A stretch of 64,000 nucleotides of DNA from Bacteroidota bacterium (GTDB taxonomy: Bacteria > Bacteroidota > Bacteroidia > Bacteroidales > JAAUTT01), in the NCBI GenBank assembly GCA_023429135.1, contig JAEYWD010000057.1:111046-175045 (forward strand). The letters are read 5' to 3'. The notes under the pieces were generated by a model. It was not told the origin of the DNA. It was given only the letters and a program-made list of their open reading frames with translations, and made no database searches. Numbering within the stretch: the stretch's first letter is position 1; the number at the start of each line of letters is the position of its first letter. A program made the translations under genes and the position numbers. Of the stretch, positions 25,720 through 34,547 are shown piece by piece.

Positions 25720-26817
25720 CTAGGAAAGCGCAGGTCTTCCAAGCATTTTAAGCATTTTAATATGACTTTTAATTGCCTTCATAAAATTTGGCTCCGAATG
25801 GTAAGGAATGCCAAACTCCTGGGCAGTTTTTTTCACAATAGGAGAAATTTTTTTATAATGAATATGGCAAATATTTGGGAAAAGATGGTGCTCTATCTGA
25901 TAATTTAATCCACCGACATACCAGGACATGATTCGGCTCCGTGGAGCGAAATTGGTAGTAGTCATAAGTTGATGAATTGCCCAGCTTTCTTTCACGTTTC
26001 CTTTGGTATCGGGTAAAGGAAATTTTGTATTTGGCATAATATGAGCTAACTGAAAAATGGTTGTAAGTAAAAGTCCGCATATAAACTGCATTGTAAAAAA
26101 TGCCAGAATTGTGGCCCACCATGGAATATCGAGTACCACTATAGGGATTACAATAATATACAATGCATATAATACTTTAGAAGCTATCAGCTCGAGCAGT
26201 AACCACCCGAACCGGCTTTTCTGTTTCGAATCCAGCCTTCCATCTTTTTTATACCGAATAAGCTGCGGAATATCTTTGTAGATAAACCAAAAAAAAGTCA
26301 TTAAACTATAAAAGAACCATGCATAGATGTACTGATATCTGTGTATTTTCCTCAATTTCTGACTGGGGGTAAACCGCAGAATAGAAATAGAGGTAATATC
26401 TTCATCGTGCCCTTCAATATTTGTAAAGGAATGATGCAGCACATTATGCTGAATCTTCCAGTTTGTAACACTTCCGCCAACAAAGTTGATGAGGTACCCC
26501 ATCCATTTGTTCACTTTTGGATTTTTTGAATACGATCCATGATTTGCATCGTGCATAATAGCCAAACCAATACCGGCCATTCCGAATCCCATGAATATCC
26601 ACAACCCCCATATTAAAAGCGGATTTGTAATTGCTCCTGATACTAATATTGCGTACGGGACCATGTAAATTAAAATCATCACAATGCTTTTAATAACCAT
26701 TGTGTAATTCCCTGTTTTCGAAATATTATTTTGCTGAAAATAGTCGTTTACCTTTTTCCTTGCTGTTTCAAAAAACTCAGTATTTACGTTGTTCGAAAAA
26801 TTTATTCTTGCCTTCAT
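25720..26817 (-). CDS. Membrane acyl-lipid/acyl-CoA fatty acid desaturase
   Basis: The 365-residue integral membrane di-iron desaturase has three histidine boxes: HDANHGS, HNVLHHSFTN and QIEHHLFP. The QxxHH third box is typical of front-end or DesA3-like desaturases rather than of stearoyl-CoA delta-9 enzymes. Hydrophobic spans at about 45-85 and 200-260 give four or more membrane passes. The enzyme needs molecular oxygen and a ferredoxin or cytochrome b5-type electron donor; none is adjacent. It indicates aerobic growth at least part of the time, and membrane-fluidity control. It is 37 bases upstream of the HAD gene on the same strand. Confidence 0.93.
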   Translation of the reverse strand: MKARINFSNNVNTEFFETARKKVNDYFQQNNISKTGNYTMVIKSIVMILIYMVPYAILVSGAITNPLLIWGLWIFMGFGMAGIGLAIMHDANHGSYSKNPKVNKWMGYLINFVGGSVTNWKIQHNVLHHSFTNIEGHDEDITSISILRFTPSQKLRKIHRYQYIYAWFFYSLMTFFWFIYKDIPQLIRYKKDGRLDSKQKSRFGWLLLELIASKVLYALYIIVIPIVVLDIPWWATILAFFTMQFICGLLLTTIFQLAHIMPNTKFPLPDTKGNVKESWAIHQLMTTTNFAPRSRIMSWYVGGLNYQIEHHLFPNICHIHYKKISPIVKKTAQEFGIPYHSEPNFMKAIKSHIKMLKMLGRPALS

Positions 26818-27086
26818 CGATCTCCTTCACTTGTTATAATAACAAGAGAACACCAAGATCATACCAAAGTTCACTAATATTAAAAAAGAGTCGTTAAGAA
26901 TTGTTAAGCCGATCTTTGATTGTGTTTAAAAGAGAATATTCTAAACAACAATACACTCACGACATTTGAATTGATTAAGCCTTCAGTCCTTATTTTTCCA
27001 CACCAGAGCTTTAATATTTTGTCTTTTGTTTAACATATTGGATCTGTAAAAATAATATTCGCAAGAGATAACAAAAGGGAGAGAAT

Positions 27087-28157
27087 TCAATTTTTGATAA
27101 AACCATCGGTACCTTTTACCCTTATTTTAGCAAAACTATCAGGATAGTTTGCATTAATAAAATCTATAAGCTTCTCGCGGATAACTGTACGTAAATCCCA
27201 ATTTCGGGAAGAATTGGAACTACTTAACAGAATTCTTATTTCTATGTACTTATCGGAGGAATTTGTTACCTGAACATTGCAAACACGCTTATCCCAATCA
27301 GGGTTTCCTTCGAGCATTTCAGGCAGAATATCCCTGATTGAATTCACCGGAAAGCTATAATCCACATATAAAAAAATAGTTCCCAGAATATCAGAGCTTG
27401 CACGAGTCCAGTTCTGAAAAGGTTTCTCCAGGAAATAAGTAACAGGAAGAACCATTCGCCGCTCATCCCAGATTTTAACTACCACATAGGTTAAAGTAAT
27501 TTCTTCGATTCTACCCCATTCTCCTTCCACAATAACAACATCATCAAGGCGTATGGGTTGAGTTATGGCAATCTGAATACCGGCAAGTATAAGTCCAAGG
27601 CTCTTTTGGGCAGCAAAACCAACTACAATACCCAATATTCCAGCCGAAGTCAGCAAACTTACTCCAATCGCCTTTGCTTTGTCAAAAGTTAAAAGGCTGA
27701 TCGAAATTGCAACAATAACAATTAAAGTATTGATAATACCTTGAAATACTTTTAACTGAGTAAGGTTTTTCCTTGCAAGTAAATTGTCGGATTGGGTAAT
27801 ATCCAGCTTATTTTGAAGGTAGTATGCCCCAGCTTTTACAAGTTTTGTCAGGATATAAGCCACCGAAAAAATCAGTAATATGTTGTTGATTTGGGAAACA
27901 TAAGTTGAAAATACGAACCTGTTTAAGGCAGCTATGGAAAAAATCTTGAACAGTATCCAAAATAAAAGCCATAGAAGGGGCAGCCTGAACAGTTCAAGGA
28001 TAAAATCGTCAATTTTCCCCGGCGTCCTACTTACATATCTTTTTAGCCTTTTATAAAAATATTTTGAAATGAACAGCAGTATTATAAAGACCACGACAAA
28101 AATAACACCACCTATGAAAACCATCGATAAATCAGAATTTACATGCAAATTATCCAT
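27087..28157 (-). CDS. MscS-family mechanosensitive channel
   Basis: The 356-residue protein has about four N-terminal hydrophobic segments, the pore-lining TM3 region (GVSLLTSAGILGIVVGFAAQKSLGLILAGIQI) and the cytoplasmic beta-domain (IRLDDVVIVEGEWGRIEEITLTYVVVKIWDERRMVLP). This is a small-conductance channel that releases solutes on hypo-osmotic shock. It follows the trehalose synthesis gene by 4 bases on the same strand. The pair therefore couples osmolyte production with osmolyte release. The C-terminal ACT-like part ends FAKIRVKGTDGF. Confidence 0.95.
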   Translation of the reverse strand: MDNLHVNSDLSMVFIGGVIFVVVFIILLFISKYFYKRLKRYVSRTPGKIDDFILELFRLPLLWLLFWILFKIFSIAALNRFVFSTYVSQINNILLIFSVAYILTKLVKAGAYYLQNKLDITQSDNLLARKNLTQLKVFQGIINTLIVIVAISISLLTFDKAKAIGVSLLTSAGILGIVVGFAAQKSLGLILAGIQIAITQPIRLDDVVIVEGEWGRIEEITLTYVVVKIWDERRMVLPVTYFLEKPFQNWTRASSDILGTIFLYVDYSFPVNSIRDILPEMLEGNPDWDKRVCNVQVTNSSDKYIEIRILLSSSNSSRNWDLRTVIREKLIDFINANYPDSFAKIRVKGTDGFIKN

Positions 28158-28161
28158 AACC

Positions 28162-30339
28162 TCAGTTATTAATTAAACTTAGTTTTTCCAAAAAGTTTAA
28201 AGAATCGGACGGCGATTTAAGGCTGAACCTCGCCAAATCAGAAACTGAACCTACTTTAATAGTAACCGCTTCTTTTGGAAGAGAGTGAAACATATCCTCA
28301 TCAGTAACATCATCGCCCATGGCAAGTATAAATTTATAGGAATTCTTTTGAAGCAGTCTTAGAACTTCTATTCCTTTATTAGTAAGCGGGTTTTTTATTT
28401 CAACAATTTTATTGCCTTTCATAATTTGCAGCCCAGAACGCGCGCATATAGGCATAAGAGCATTGGTAAGCTGCTTTTCTCTCAGTTCGGCCAACCAAGC
28501 GTCGCAATTTCGGTAATGCCAAACAATGGACGTTTTTTTTAATTCAATGTGCGAACCGGGTGTTTTCCCAGTTATTTGGTTTAAAACATCAAAAAAATCT
28601 GCAGTGAAATGGGGCTTTTCAAAGTTATTCTGTATCCATTTACCGCTTTCTTTGTAAAATGCGCCATGCTCTGCAGCAAAATCTATATTAAGGTTCCCAA
28701 ACCATTTATCAAGGGTTTCTGGATCGCGGCCACTATTAATAACAATTTTGTTTTTTTTATTATTTGCCAACCTGTTTAATACTTTTAACAGTTTATCACT
28801 AGGAACGGATAAGTCAGGATCTTTAACCAGAGGAACTAGAGTACCATCATAATCAAGGACAATAAGCCTGTTTTCCGCTTCTGAATAATTTTGAGATATT
28901 TCAATGAAGGCCGATTTATCTAAGTTTTTGGCAAGGTTGATAATCCTTTTTTCTTTACTATCTATAAGATCGTTAATAAAGTTCAACGCCCATTTGTTAA
29001 CATTTTGCGCTGATATTACCTGTTGCATTCTTCTTATCCTTCTAATTTTTTCAGTTTCCGACATTTCCATGCTTTGCTTTAATGCTTGAGCAATCTGGTT
29101 GATATCATTCGGATTAATTATAATCGCATCTTTAAGTTCTATGGCAGCCCCGGCCATTTCACTTAGAATCAACACTCCAGGTTTGTTTGGTTTTGATGCA
29201 ACATATTCTTTTGCCACAAGATTCATCCCATCTCGTAATGGGGTAACCAGTGCAATATCGGCAAGGTTGTAAAATGCAACAAGATCTTCAAACTGATAAC
29301 TTCTGTAGAAATAATAAACAGGTCGCCATTCGGGAGTTGAATATTTCCCGTTTATTCCTCCAATAGTTTCATCTATTTTCGATTTAAGATCCGCATATTT
29401 CTCAACTTTATCTCGTGAAGGAACTACTATCATTACCAACGAAATTTTGAATCTAAACTCCGGATATTGCTCAAGAAAATTCTCGAATCCATGCAAGCGG
29501 TGTAAAATCCCTTTACTATAATCGAGTCTGTCAATTGAAAGAGCAAGTTTGTTTGAACCAAATTGTTTTTTCAACCTGGACACTTTTTTTTCAACCACCT
29601 TGCTATTGGATGTAGTGTTAAAAAGCTCATAGTTTATCCCCATCGGGAAAGTATCTACGTGAATCTTTCTGTTTTTATAATAAATCTGATCCATTTGACA
29701 ATCCAGATCCAAAACTCTGTATGCCGCACTAATGAAATGTCTCATATAATCGTGCGTATGAAAACCAATTAAATCGGCTCCCAATAAATTCTTTAAAATC
29801 TCAGCCCGTTCCGGCAAAACACGAAACAATTCATAGGATGGAAAAGGAATATGATGAAAATACCCGATACCGAGGTTAGGAAATTTTACGCGTAACATGC
29901 CAGGCAATAGCATTAAATGATAATCCTGAACCCAAACAATATCTCCTCTTCTTATAACCTTTGAGGCAACTTGGCAAAAAAGCCTGTTTACCTCTTGATA
30001 AACACTCCAAAGTCGCTGTTCGTATTGAATAAAATAATAAAAATAGTGACATAACGGCCAAATAATACTATTGCTGTAGCCTTCATAAAAATCGGCAATC
30101 TGTTCATGAGATAAAAACACCGGCTGAAAGTTAGAAGACACCAGTTTGTTTTCAATAATATTTTTTTCTTCTTCAGTTTCAGGACATACATCAGGCCAGC
30201 CAATCCAAATAATTTCAGAGTCAGTTTTCAGGGACCTTAGCCCTGTAACAAGTCCGCCTTCACTTTTGGTAAACGTTATGTCGCCACTGGTTCTATTTAC
30301 TTTAACAGGCAGGCGGTTCGAAATAATAATTATCCGCAT
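28162..30339 (-). CDS. otsAB: Bifunctional trehalose-6-phosphate synthase/phosphatase
   Basis: This 725-residue fusion makes trehalose from UDP-glucose and glucose-6-phosphate. The N-terminal GT20 domain (1 to about 465) has SNRLPV, GGLVTGL, WIGWPG-like WIGWPDV, VWVQDYHLMLLPGMLR, LSIDRLDYSKGI, and RDGMNLVAKEYVA near its end. The C-terminal HAD phosphatase (about 485-725) has LDYDGTLVPL, INSGRDPETL and MGDDVTDEDMF. The open frame runs 53 codons further 5', but that extension lacks family resemblance and occupies the divergent promoter region, so the ATG at 30339 is used. It is followed by mscS after 4 bases. Trehalose is a classical osmo- and desiccation protectant. Confidence 0.96.
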   Translation of the reverse strand: MRIIIISNRLPVKVNRTSGDITFTKSEGGLVTGLRSLKTDSEIIWIGWPDVCPETEEEKNIIENKLVSSNFQPVFLSHEQIADFYEGYSNSIIWPLCHYFYYFIQYEQRLWSVYQEVNRLFCQVASKVIRRGDIVWVQDYHLMLLPGMLRVKFPNLGIGYFHHIPFPSYELFRVLPERAEILKNLLGADLIGFHTHDYMRHFISAAYRVLDLDCQMDQIYYKNRKIHVDTFPMGINYELFNTTSNSKVVEKKVSRLKKQFGSNKLALSIDRLDYSKGILHRLHGFENFLEQYPEFRFKISLVMIVVPSRDKVEKYADLKSKIDETIGGINGKYSTPEWRPVYYFYRSYQFEDLVAFYNLADIALVTPLRDGMNLVAKEYVASKPNKPGVLILSEMAGAAIELKDAIIINPNDINQIAQALKQSMEMSETEKIRRIRRMQQVISAQNVNKWALNFINDLIDSKEKRIINLAKNLDKSAFIEISQNYSEAENRLIVLDYDGTLVPLVKDPDLSVPSDKLLKVLNRLANNKKNKIVINSGRDPETLDKWFGNLNIDFAAEHGAFYKESGKWIQNNFEKPHFTADFFDVLNQITGKTPGSHIELKKTSIVWHYRNCDAWLAELREKQLTNALMPICARSGLQIMKGNKIVEIKNPLTNKGIEVLRLLQKNSYKFILAMGDDVTDEDMFHSLPKEAVTIKVGSVSDLARFSLKSPSDSLNFLEKLSLINN

Positions 30340-30471
30340 TATTACAGTTAAAAGATTAGACTTTTCACGTACTATTTCAATATTAATACTTAAAACTGAG
30401 TTTCCCTTACCTAACCACGATATGTACCATCTCCCAACTGTAAAATACCATTCAAGTAGCATTAAATGATG

Positions 30472-30479
30472 TAGTTTTG
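30472..30479 (+). promoter_or_regulatory. Candidate -7 box for the AraC-family gene
   Basis: TAGTTTTG fits TAnnTTTG and would give a leader of about 20 bases before the ATG at 30507. No TTTG -33 box is found, but CCATTC lies 18 bases upstream. The same arrangement (CCATCC-N19-TAGTTTTG) precedes the gene at 33635. Confidence 0.4.
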
Positions 30480-30506
30480 TGGTACAATTCAATTTCAAAG
30501 AAAACT

Positions 30507-31379
30507 ATGAACTCAAAATATACGCTACCGGATTACTCTTTTGGCTTAGCGGACTTAAGAATTAATTACATTAACAATATTGTTGCTGACGAAAACGAAA
30601 ATGACTCAGCAGTAAAATGGTATACTTTAATATTCGTTAAATCTGGTTCGGGAATAATAAAAATAGACTTTGAAGAACTTATAACAATTAAAAATAAGAT
30701 TTTCCTGATAGATAAATACAAGAAATTCGCCTGGTTAAAAAACGGGATTATAGATGGATTAATGATACAGTTTACTGACAGTTTGTACAATCAAATATAC
30801 ACCGGAAACCCAAAAATCAAGAGCGATCAAACCCTTTCGGGAGCATATCCTCCTTATGTAAAAATAGACAACGAAGATGAAGTTGAATGGAATAACTTAA
30901 TTGAAGTTATTTTAAGAGAGTACACCAAAAAATCGGAAAATTCCAGAGAAATAATCAGTCTATGCCTTAAGGCGTTAATAATATTATACAGAAGAAAGGC
31001 GAATTTAAATGACAATCTTTTTATTGCTGACAGGAAAAAGAAAATAATGGACGATTTTACACGATTACTGAACAATCGTTTTACCGAATTAAAAACTCCA
31101 AAAGAGTTTGCTGCATATCTTAACATTTCACCTAACTATCTAAATGCTGTTTGTAGAGAGATATCCGATCAAACCGTGAGTTGTTTTATCCAGGAAAGAA
31201 TAATTCTTGAGGCAAAGCGATTATTGACTCATACAGAATTGACGGTTTCGGAAATATCTTTCAAATTGGGTTTTAAGGATAATTCATATTTTGGACGATA
31301 CTTCAAAAAAGCTATAGGTGTATCCCCTGAACGTTTCAGGACTGCAAAATATATAGCAAAGGACTTAAAAAAGGCATAA
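30507..31379 (+). CDS. AraC-family transcriptional regulator
   Basis: The 290-residue protein has a divergent N-terminal cupin-like region (about 20-120) with no recognisable ligand motif, and a C-terminal double helix-turn-helix (about 190-285). The latter contains FAAYLNISPNYLNAVCRE and LTVSEISFKLGFKDNSYFGRYFKKAIGVSPERFR. The start at 30507 was chosen over the upstream in-frame Met at 30477 because the candidate -7 box at 30472-30479 overlaps that codon. It is divergent from the trehalose/MscS operon and is followed by a Usp gene, so it is the natural candidate regulator of this stress cluster. Confidence 0.93.
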   Translation: MNSKYTLPDYSFGLADLRINYINNIVADENENDSAVKWYTLIFVKSGSGIIKIDFEELITIKNKIFLIDKYKKFAWLKNGIIDGLMIQFTDSLYNQIYTGNPKIKSDQTLSGAYPPYVKIDNEDEVEWNNLIEVILREYTKKSENSREIISLCLKALIILYRRKANLNDNLFIADRKKKIMDDFTRLLNNRFTELKTPKEFAAYLNISPNYLNAVCREISDQTVSCFIQERIILEAKRLLTHTELTVSEISFKLGFKDNSYFGRYFKKAIGVSPERFRTAKYIAKDLKKA

Positions 31380-31432
31380 CCCAAATGAAGGTCACAATCG
31401 ACCTCCTGATATATAACTCAAAAATAACGCAT

Positions 31433-32344
31433 ATGAAATCAAAAATAACTAAAATAATCATAGCTACAGATTTTTCAACATTATCTGAAAGTGCTTTTAA
31501 GACAGGCATCGCCATAGCTAAAAGACAAAACGCCGAAGTAACGATATTGCATGTAATGGATAGGCTGGATTACATTAAGCCGTCAAAAGCATTCCTTCCT
31601 TTTGACGGTATAGACGCTTATCATTTCGATACTATAGGGAAATATCTGGATATGCTTGCTGCCAGAATTCATGAGGATACAGGCATTAAAGTATCTTCAA
31701 AAGTACTGGAAGGTTTGCCATATGAAAAAATATGCGCATACGCTTACCAGCAAAAAACAAGTTTAATAGTGATGGGAACACATGGAATTTCCGGCTCCAG
31801 GGAAATATTTATGGGCTCCGACGCTTTTAGGATAATAAAGAATTGTAACTGTCCGGCCCTAACCGTTCCGAGTGAGTGGAATAAAACATCCTTTGGCAGG
31901 GTTATTTTCCCAGTTCAACTTAAGCCGGGTACCTTCGAGAAATATTTTTATGCTCGTCCAATTATTGAAAAAAATAACTCCGAATTATATATCCTTGGAT
32001 TATCCGAGCGAAATAAGCCCAGCGAATTAAAAGAATTAGCAACACTGGTAGACCGGCTTAAACTGCAGTTACACAGCGATCGCGTAACCTATCACTCGGC
32101 TTTTAGTCCTTGTACCAATTTCCCAGAGAAAGTTGCTCAGGTAGCAGTTGACTTTTTAGCCGACCTGGCTATAGTGGCAGTGCATCCCGAAGACGACGCA
32201 AAGACAGCAAAATCGGGCCTTTTTGCAGAACAATTACTCAACAGTTTAAAAATACCTATTCTTAATATAAAGCCTTTTTCGCAGCATGTTATCCCGGATC
32301 TTCAGATGGAACTGGCGGACAACTGGGTCAAAATTGTCAATTAA
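31433..32344 (+). CDS. Universal stress protein, tandem Usp domains
   Basis: The 303-residue protein has a canonical N-terminal Usp domain: IIIATDFSTLSESAFKTGIAIAK, VTILHV, and the ATP-binding LIVMGTHGISGSREIFMGSDAFRII. A second, degenerate domain (about 155-290) keeps the LAIVAVHP strand but lacks a clear GxxG(9x)GS motif. The ATG at 31433 gives a typical Usp N-terminus; the 16-codon upstream extension to 31385 does not. It follows the AraC gene directly. Its leader AAAATAACGCATATGAAA is nearly repeated before the gene at 33635. Confidence 0.93.
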   Translation: MKSKITKIIIATDFSTLSESAFKTGIAIAKRQNAEVTILHVMDRLDYIKPSKAFLPFDGIDAYHFDTIGKYLDMLAARIHEDTGIKVSSKVLEGLPYEKICAYAYQQKTSLIVMGTHGISGSREIFMGSDAFRIIKNCNCPALTVPSEWNKTSFGRVIFPVQLKPGTFEKYFYARPIIEKNNSELYILGLSERNKPSELKELATLVDRLKLQLHSDRVTYHSAFSPCTNFPEKVAQVAVDFLADLAIVAVHPEDDAKTAKSGLFAEQLLNSLKIPILNIKPFSQHVIPDLQMELADNWVKIVN

Positions 32345-32431
32345 CAAATTAGGGTATGAGAATTGAGCCGTTTAATACTCTCAAAATACAATTTAATTGT
32401 TTAATAAGTGTCTAATTTCAAAAACACGAAT

Positions 32432-33076
32432 ATGAAAATCAGAATGTTAATTGCAACAATTATTTTTCTTGCGTTTGTGTACAACTGCAAACCAGGCAAC
32501 AAAGGAGAAACAGACAGCACTGCCGACTCGGCTGTTATGGAAGAAAAAAGTGATTCGGCTGAAATGGATGAAATCACTGGAGGGTTTGTGGGAATAAAAC
32601 ACCATTCCATGATGCAAAAAGATACTGTTAAACTGCACGGAGATCCGGATTACGATTTTGCAGTTGTAATGAAAATTCATCACCGGCATGGAATTGCCAT
32701 GGCAAATGAAGAGGTAAAATATGGTTCGGATACGGCAATGAGAAGTTTTGCCCGAAAGATTAAAGAGAACCAGGAAAATGAATTAAAAGATCTGGAAGAA
32801 TTTATCAATAAAAACAGCCCAACGAATAATGATGCTAATTTCTTAAAGGAAATGAAGTCAAACATGCAAAAAGCGAAAGATGAAATGAGTCAGAATACAC
32901 CGATGAGTGGAAACTTCGATAGGGATTTTTCTTCTCTAATGGCATTACACCATAAACATGGATTAGACCTGGCAAAAACCGAAGTTAAATTTGGGAAAAA
33001 GCCAGAAATGAAAAAGTTAGCCCAGCAAATGATAAAACAGCGTAATCAGGAGATAAAGCAATTAGCAGGAAATTAA
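32432..33076 (+). CDS. DUF305 lipoprotein with two DUF305 units
   Basis: The 214-residue protein starts MKIRMLIATIIFLAFVYNCKPG, a lipoprotein-type signal with cysteine 19. An acidic linker precedes two DUF305-like four-helix units. The first contains DYDFAVVMKIHHRHGIAMANEEVKYG and the second DRDFSSLMALHHKHGLDLAKTEVKFG. The conserved HHxHG motif in each is the family signature and may bind metal. DUF305 proteins are often associated with copper or heavy-metal stress. The GTG-initiated extension at 32408 was rejected because it would bury the signal peptide. A terminator follows at 33143-33170. Confidence 0.9.
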   Translation: MKIRMLIATIIFLAFVYNCKPGNKGETDSTADSAVMEEKSDSAEMDEITGGFVGIKHHSMMQKDTVKLHGDPDYDFAVVMKIHHRHGIAMANEEVKYGSDTAMRSFARKIKENQENELKDLEEFINKNSPTNNDANFLKEMKSNMQKAKDEMSQNTPMSGNFDRDFSSLMALHHKHGLDLAKTEVKFGKKPEMKKLAQQMIKQRNQEIKQLAGN

Positions 33077-33142
33077 AAGGTTAAGTTTTAATTGGTAAAT
33101 TGAACTTTTCAAAATTGAGTAGTTTAAAAGTCAATTTTAATT

Positions 33143-33174
33143 AAAGGCCTGATCGTGAGATTCGGCCTTTTTTT
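33143..33174 (+). terminator. Intrinsic terminator after the DUF305 lipoprotein gene
   Basis: AAAGGCC (33143-33149) pairs with GGCCTTT (33164-33170), with an inner ATC/GAT pair in the loop. A T-run continues to 33174. Confidence 0.85.
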
Positions 33175-33592
33175 AACAAGAGTTTCGATGTTAAAAGTTG
33201 TAATTTGAAAACATTAGCTGTAAACCATTAGCAGCTTTTACATCGTTTCACATATTGGACAAACGTTATTGAGAATACGCCGGTGCATCGACCCAATAAC
33301 CTTGTTTATTAAAATACTTATGAAGCGTAATTTCATGTTCTCTGGTAAGAACTTCATCTTCGTCGTATTCCGGAACATGGCTGATTACTGAAAACATGGG
33401 TAACTATATCCACATTTCAGATTCGGTTTGTGTAATAAAAGCGACGGGAAATAGCTAATCTCCTGCAAAGTTGCTTCTGTTCTGACATTGAACAGCCTAA
33501 CCATTTAATTCAAACTTTAAGTATATGGTCTGTTTTCGACAATAATTTTGATAATAAACAGAAATAACCATCCCTGATAGTTTCGTATGGAA
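33175..33592. other. Long intergenic stretch, possibly a decayed gene on the minus strand
   Basis: No standard gene is present. The minus strand carries the short protein-like frame reported at 33266-33397. Upstream of it, at about 33400-33480, two other minus-strand frames also show protein-like runs but are interrupted by stops. This is what a frameshifted remnant would look like. Apart from that I see nothing. Confidence 0.4.
33266..33397 (-). CDS. Possible small protein or gene remnant
   Basis: An ATG-started 43-codon frame encodes an acidic peptide with a plausible composition, containing HVPEYDEDEVLTREHEI and ending GYWVDAPAYSQ. In the codons before the ATG the same frame reads TESEMWI followed by a stop, which also looks protein-like. 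It may therefore be the 3' end of a decayed longer gene. No family was recognised. It is too short to support alone. Confidence 0.3.
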   Translation of the reverse strand: MFSVISHVPEYDEDEVLTREHEITLHKYFNKQGYWVDAPAYSQ

Positions 33593-33600
33593 TAGTTTTG
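33593..33600 (+). promoter_or_regulatory. Candidate -7 box for the coiled-coil lipoprotein gene
   Basis: TAGTTTTG fits TAnnTTTG and lies 34 bases before the ATG at 33635. The overlapping sequence TGGAATAGTTTTGGC also has GG-N10-GC spacing, so a sigma-54-type site cannot be excluded. Confidence 0.35.
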
Positions 33601-33634
33601 GCTAAAAATCATTTATAACCAAAATATAACGCAT

Positions 33635-34447
33635 ATGAAAAAGTTTCTACTTATTTTAATTGCGATCATGTTGTTAGCTCCTTCCTGCAAAAGGAAAGCA
33701 ATTGAACAACTTAATCAGAAAAATCAGGAATTATCAAATTTAGCACACGAACGCGACTCTATCATTAACATGTTGGTAGCATCGTTCGATGATTTGGAAA
33801 GCACCCTTGGCATTGAAAAACAGGAAGGTGATGCCGGACAAAGGATTAAAAGAAATATTGAACACTTGAAGGATCTGCTTGAGAAAAATGACAACAAGTA
33901 CAAATCACTTCAGAGAATTATTGCCAATACACGCAACGAAAGATCGTTATTCAATACCAGGATAGATTCTCTTAATAATAATATCTCGGGAAAAAACAAC
34001 GAAATTGCTGATCTGAACAGGAACATTGCTAACCTCAAAAATCAGATCGATATGCAACAAACAAGATTAAATCAATTGATTACTTTTAATGCCAATCAGA
34101 ATACCAAAATTAACGAAATGGTTAATAAATTGAATACCGCACACTTTGTAGTGGGCAATAGTAAAACTTTAAAAGAAAGGGACATAATTGTCAAGAAAGG
34201 TGGCTTTCTTGGTTTATTTGGGAGGGTAAAAAAGCTTAACCCTCAATTTAATCGCGACGAATTCCAAACAGTAGATATTCAAAATGAGACTATTATACCT
34301 CTTCAGGGGGAAAAAATTAATATCGTAACCGTACATCCATCGGATACCTACAATATAAAAGACTCCAGTAATGTAAAAACGTTGGAAATTACAGATCCTG
34401 AGAAATTCTGGACGGCTTCAAAATATCTGGTTGTGGAAAATCACTAG
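33635..34447 (+). CDS. Coiled-coil lipoprotein, paralogue of the protein at 12431-13369
   Basis: The 270-residue protein begins with a lipoprotein signal ending APSC (cysteine 18). A coiled coil (about 20-165) with Asn-rich heptads follows, then a C-terminal domain (about 172-270) that starts HFVVGNSKTLKERDIIVKKGG and ends FWTASKYLVVE. This domain and the coil layout match the membrane-anchored protein at 12431-13369. Here the anchor is a lipid instead of a TM helix, so the two paralogues may be tethered to different membranes. I know no named family. Its location in the osmotic/envelope stress island suggests an envelope role. Confidence 0.75.
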   Translation: MKKFLLILIAIMLLAPSCKRKAIEQLNQKNQELSNLAHERDSIINMLVASFDDLESTLGIEKQEGDAGQRIKRNIEHLKDLLEKNDNKYKSLQRIIANTRNERSLFNTRIDSLNNNISGKNNEIADLNRNIANLKNQIDMQQTRLNQLITFNANQNTKINEMVNKLNTAHFVVGNSKTLKERDIIVKKGGFLGLFGRVKKLNPQFNRDEFQTVDIQNETIIPLQGEKINIVTVHPSDTYNIKDSSNVKTLEITDPEKFWTASKYLVVENH

Positions 34448-34480
34448 AGTTTAATGGGTGTTTAACTGATTACCTGATTG

Positions 34481-34521
34481 CAAAATGATGGCGCCGGATT
34501 ACTAGCGAAGCCATCATTTTG
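34481..34521. terminator. Bidirectional intrinsic terminator
   Basis: CAAAATGATGGC (34481-34492) pairs with GCCATCATTTTG (34510-34521), a 12-bp perfect stem between the convergent lipoprotein and ion-channel genes. Confidence 0.85.
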
Positions 34522-34547
34522 ATTTAATAGAAAAGCTTAACTGTTAA

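Noticed and set aside
30340..30498. N-terminal extension of the trehalose-phosphate synthase
   Set aside because: The conserved family N-terminus MRIIIISNRLPV starts at 30339; the extension has no family resemblance and overlaps the divergent promoter region.
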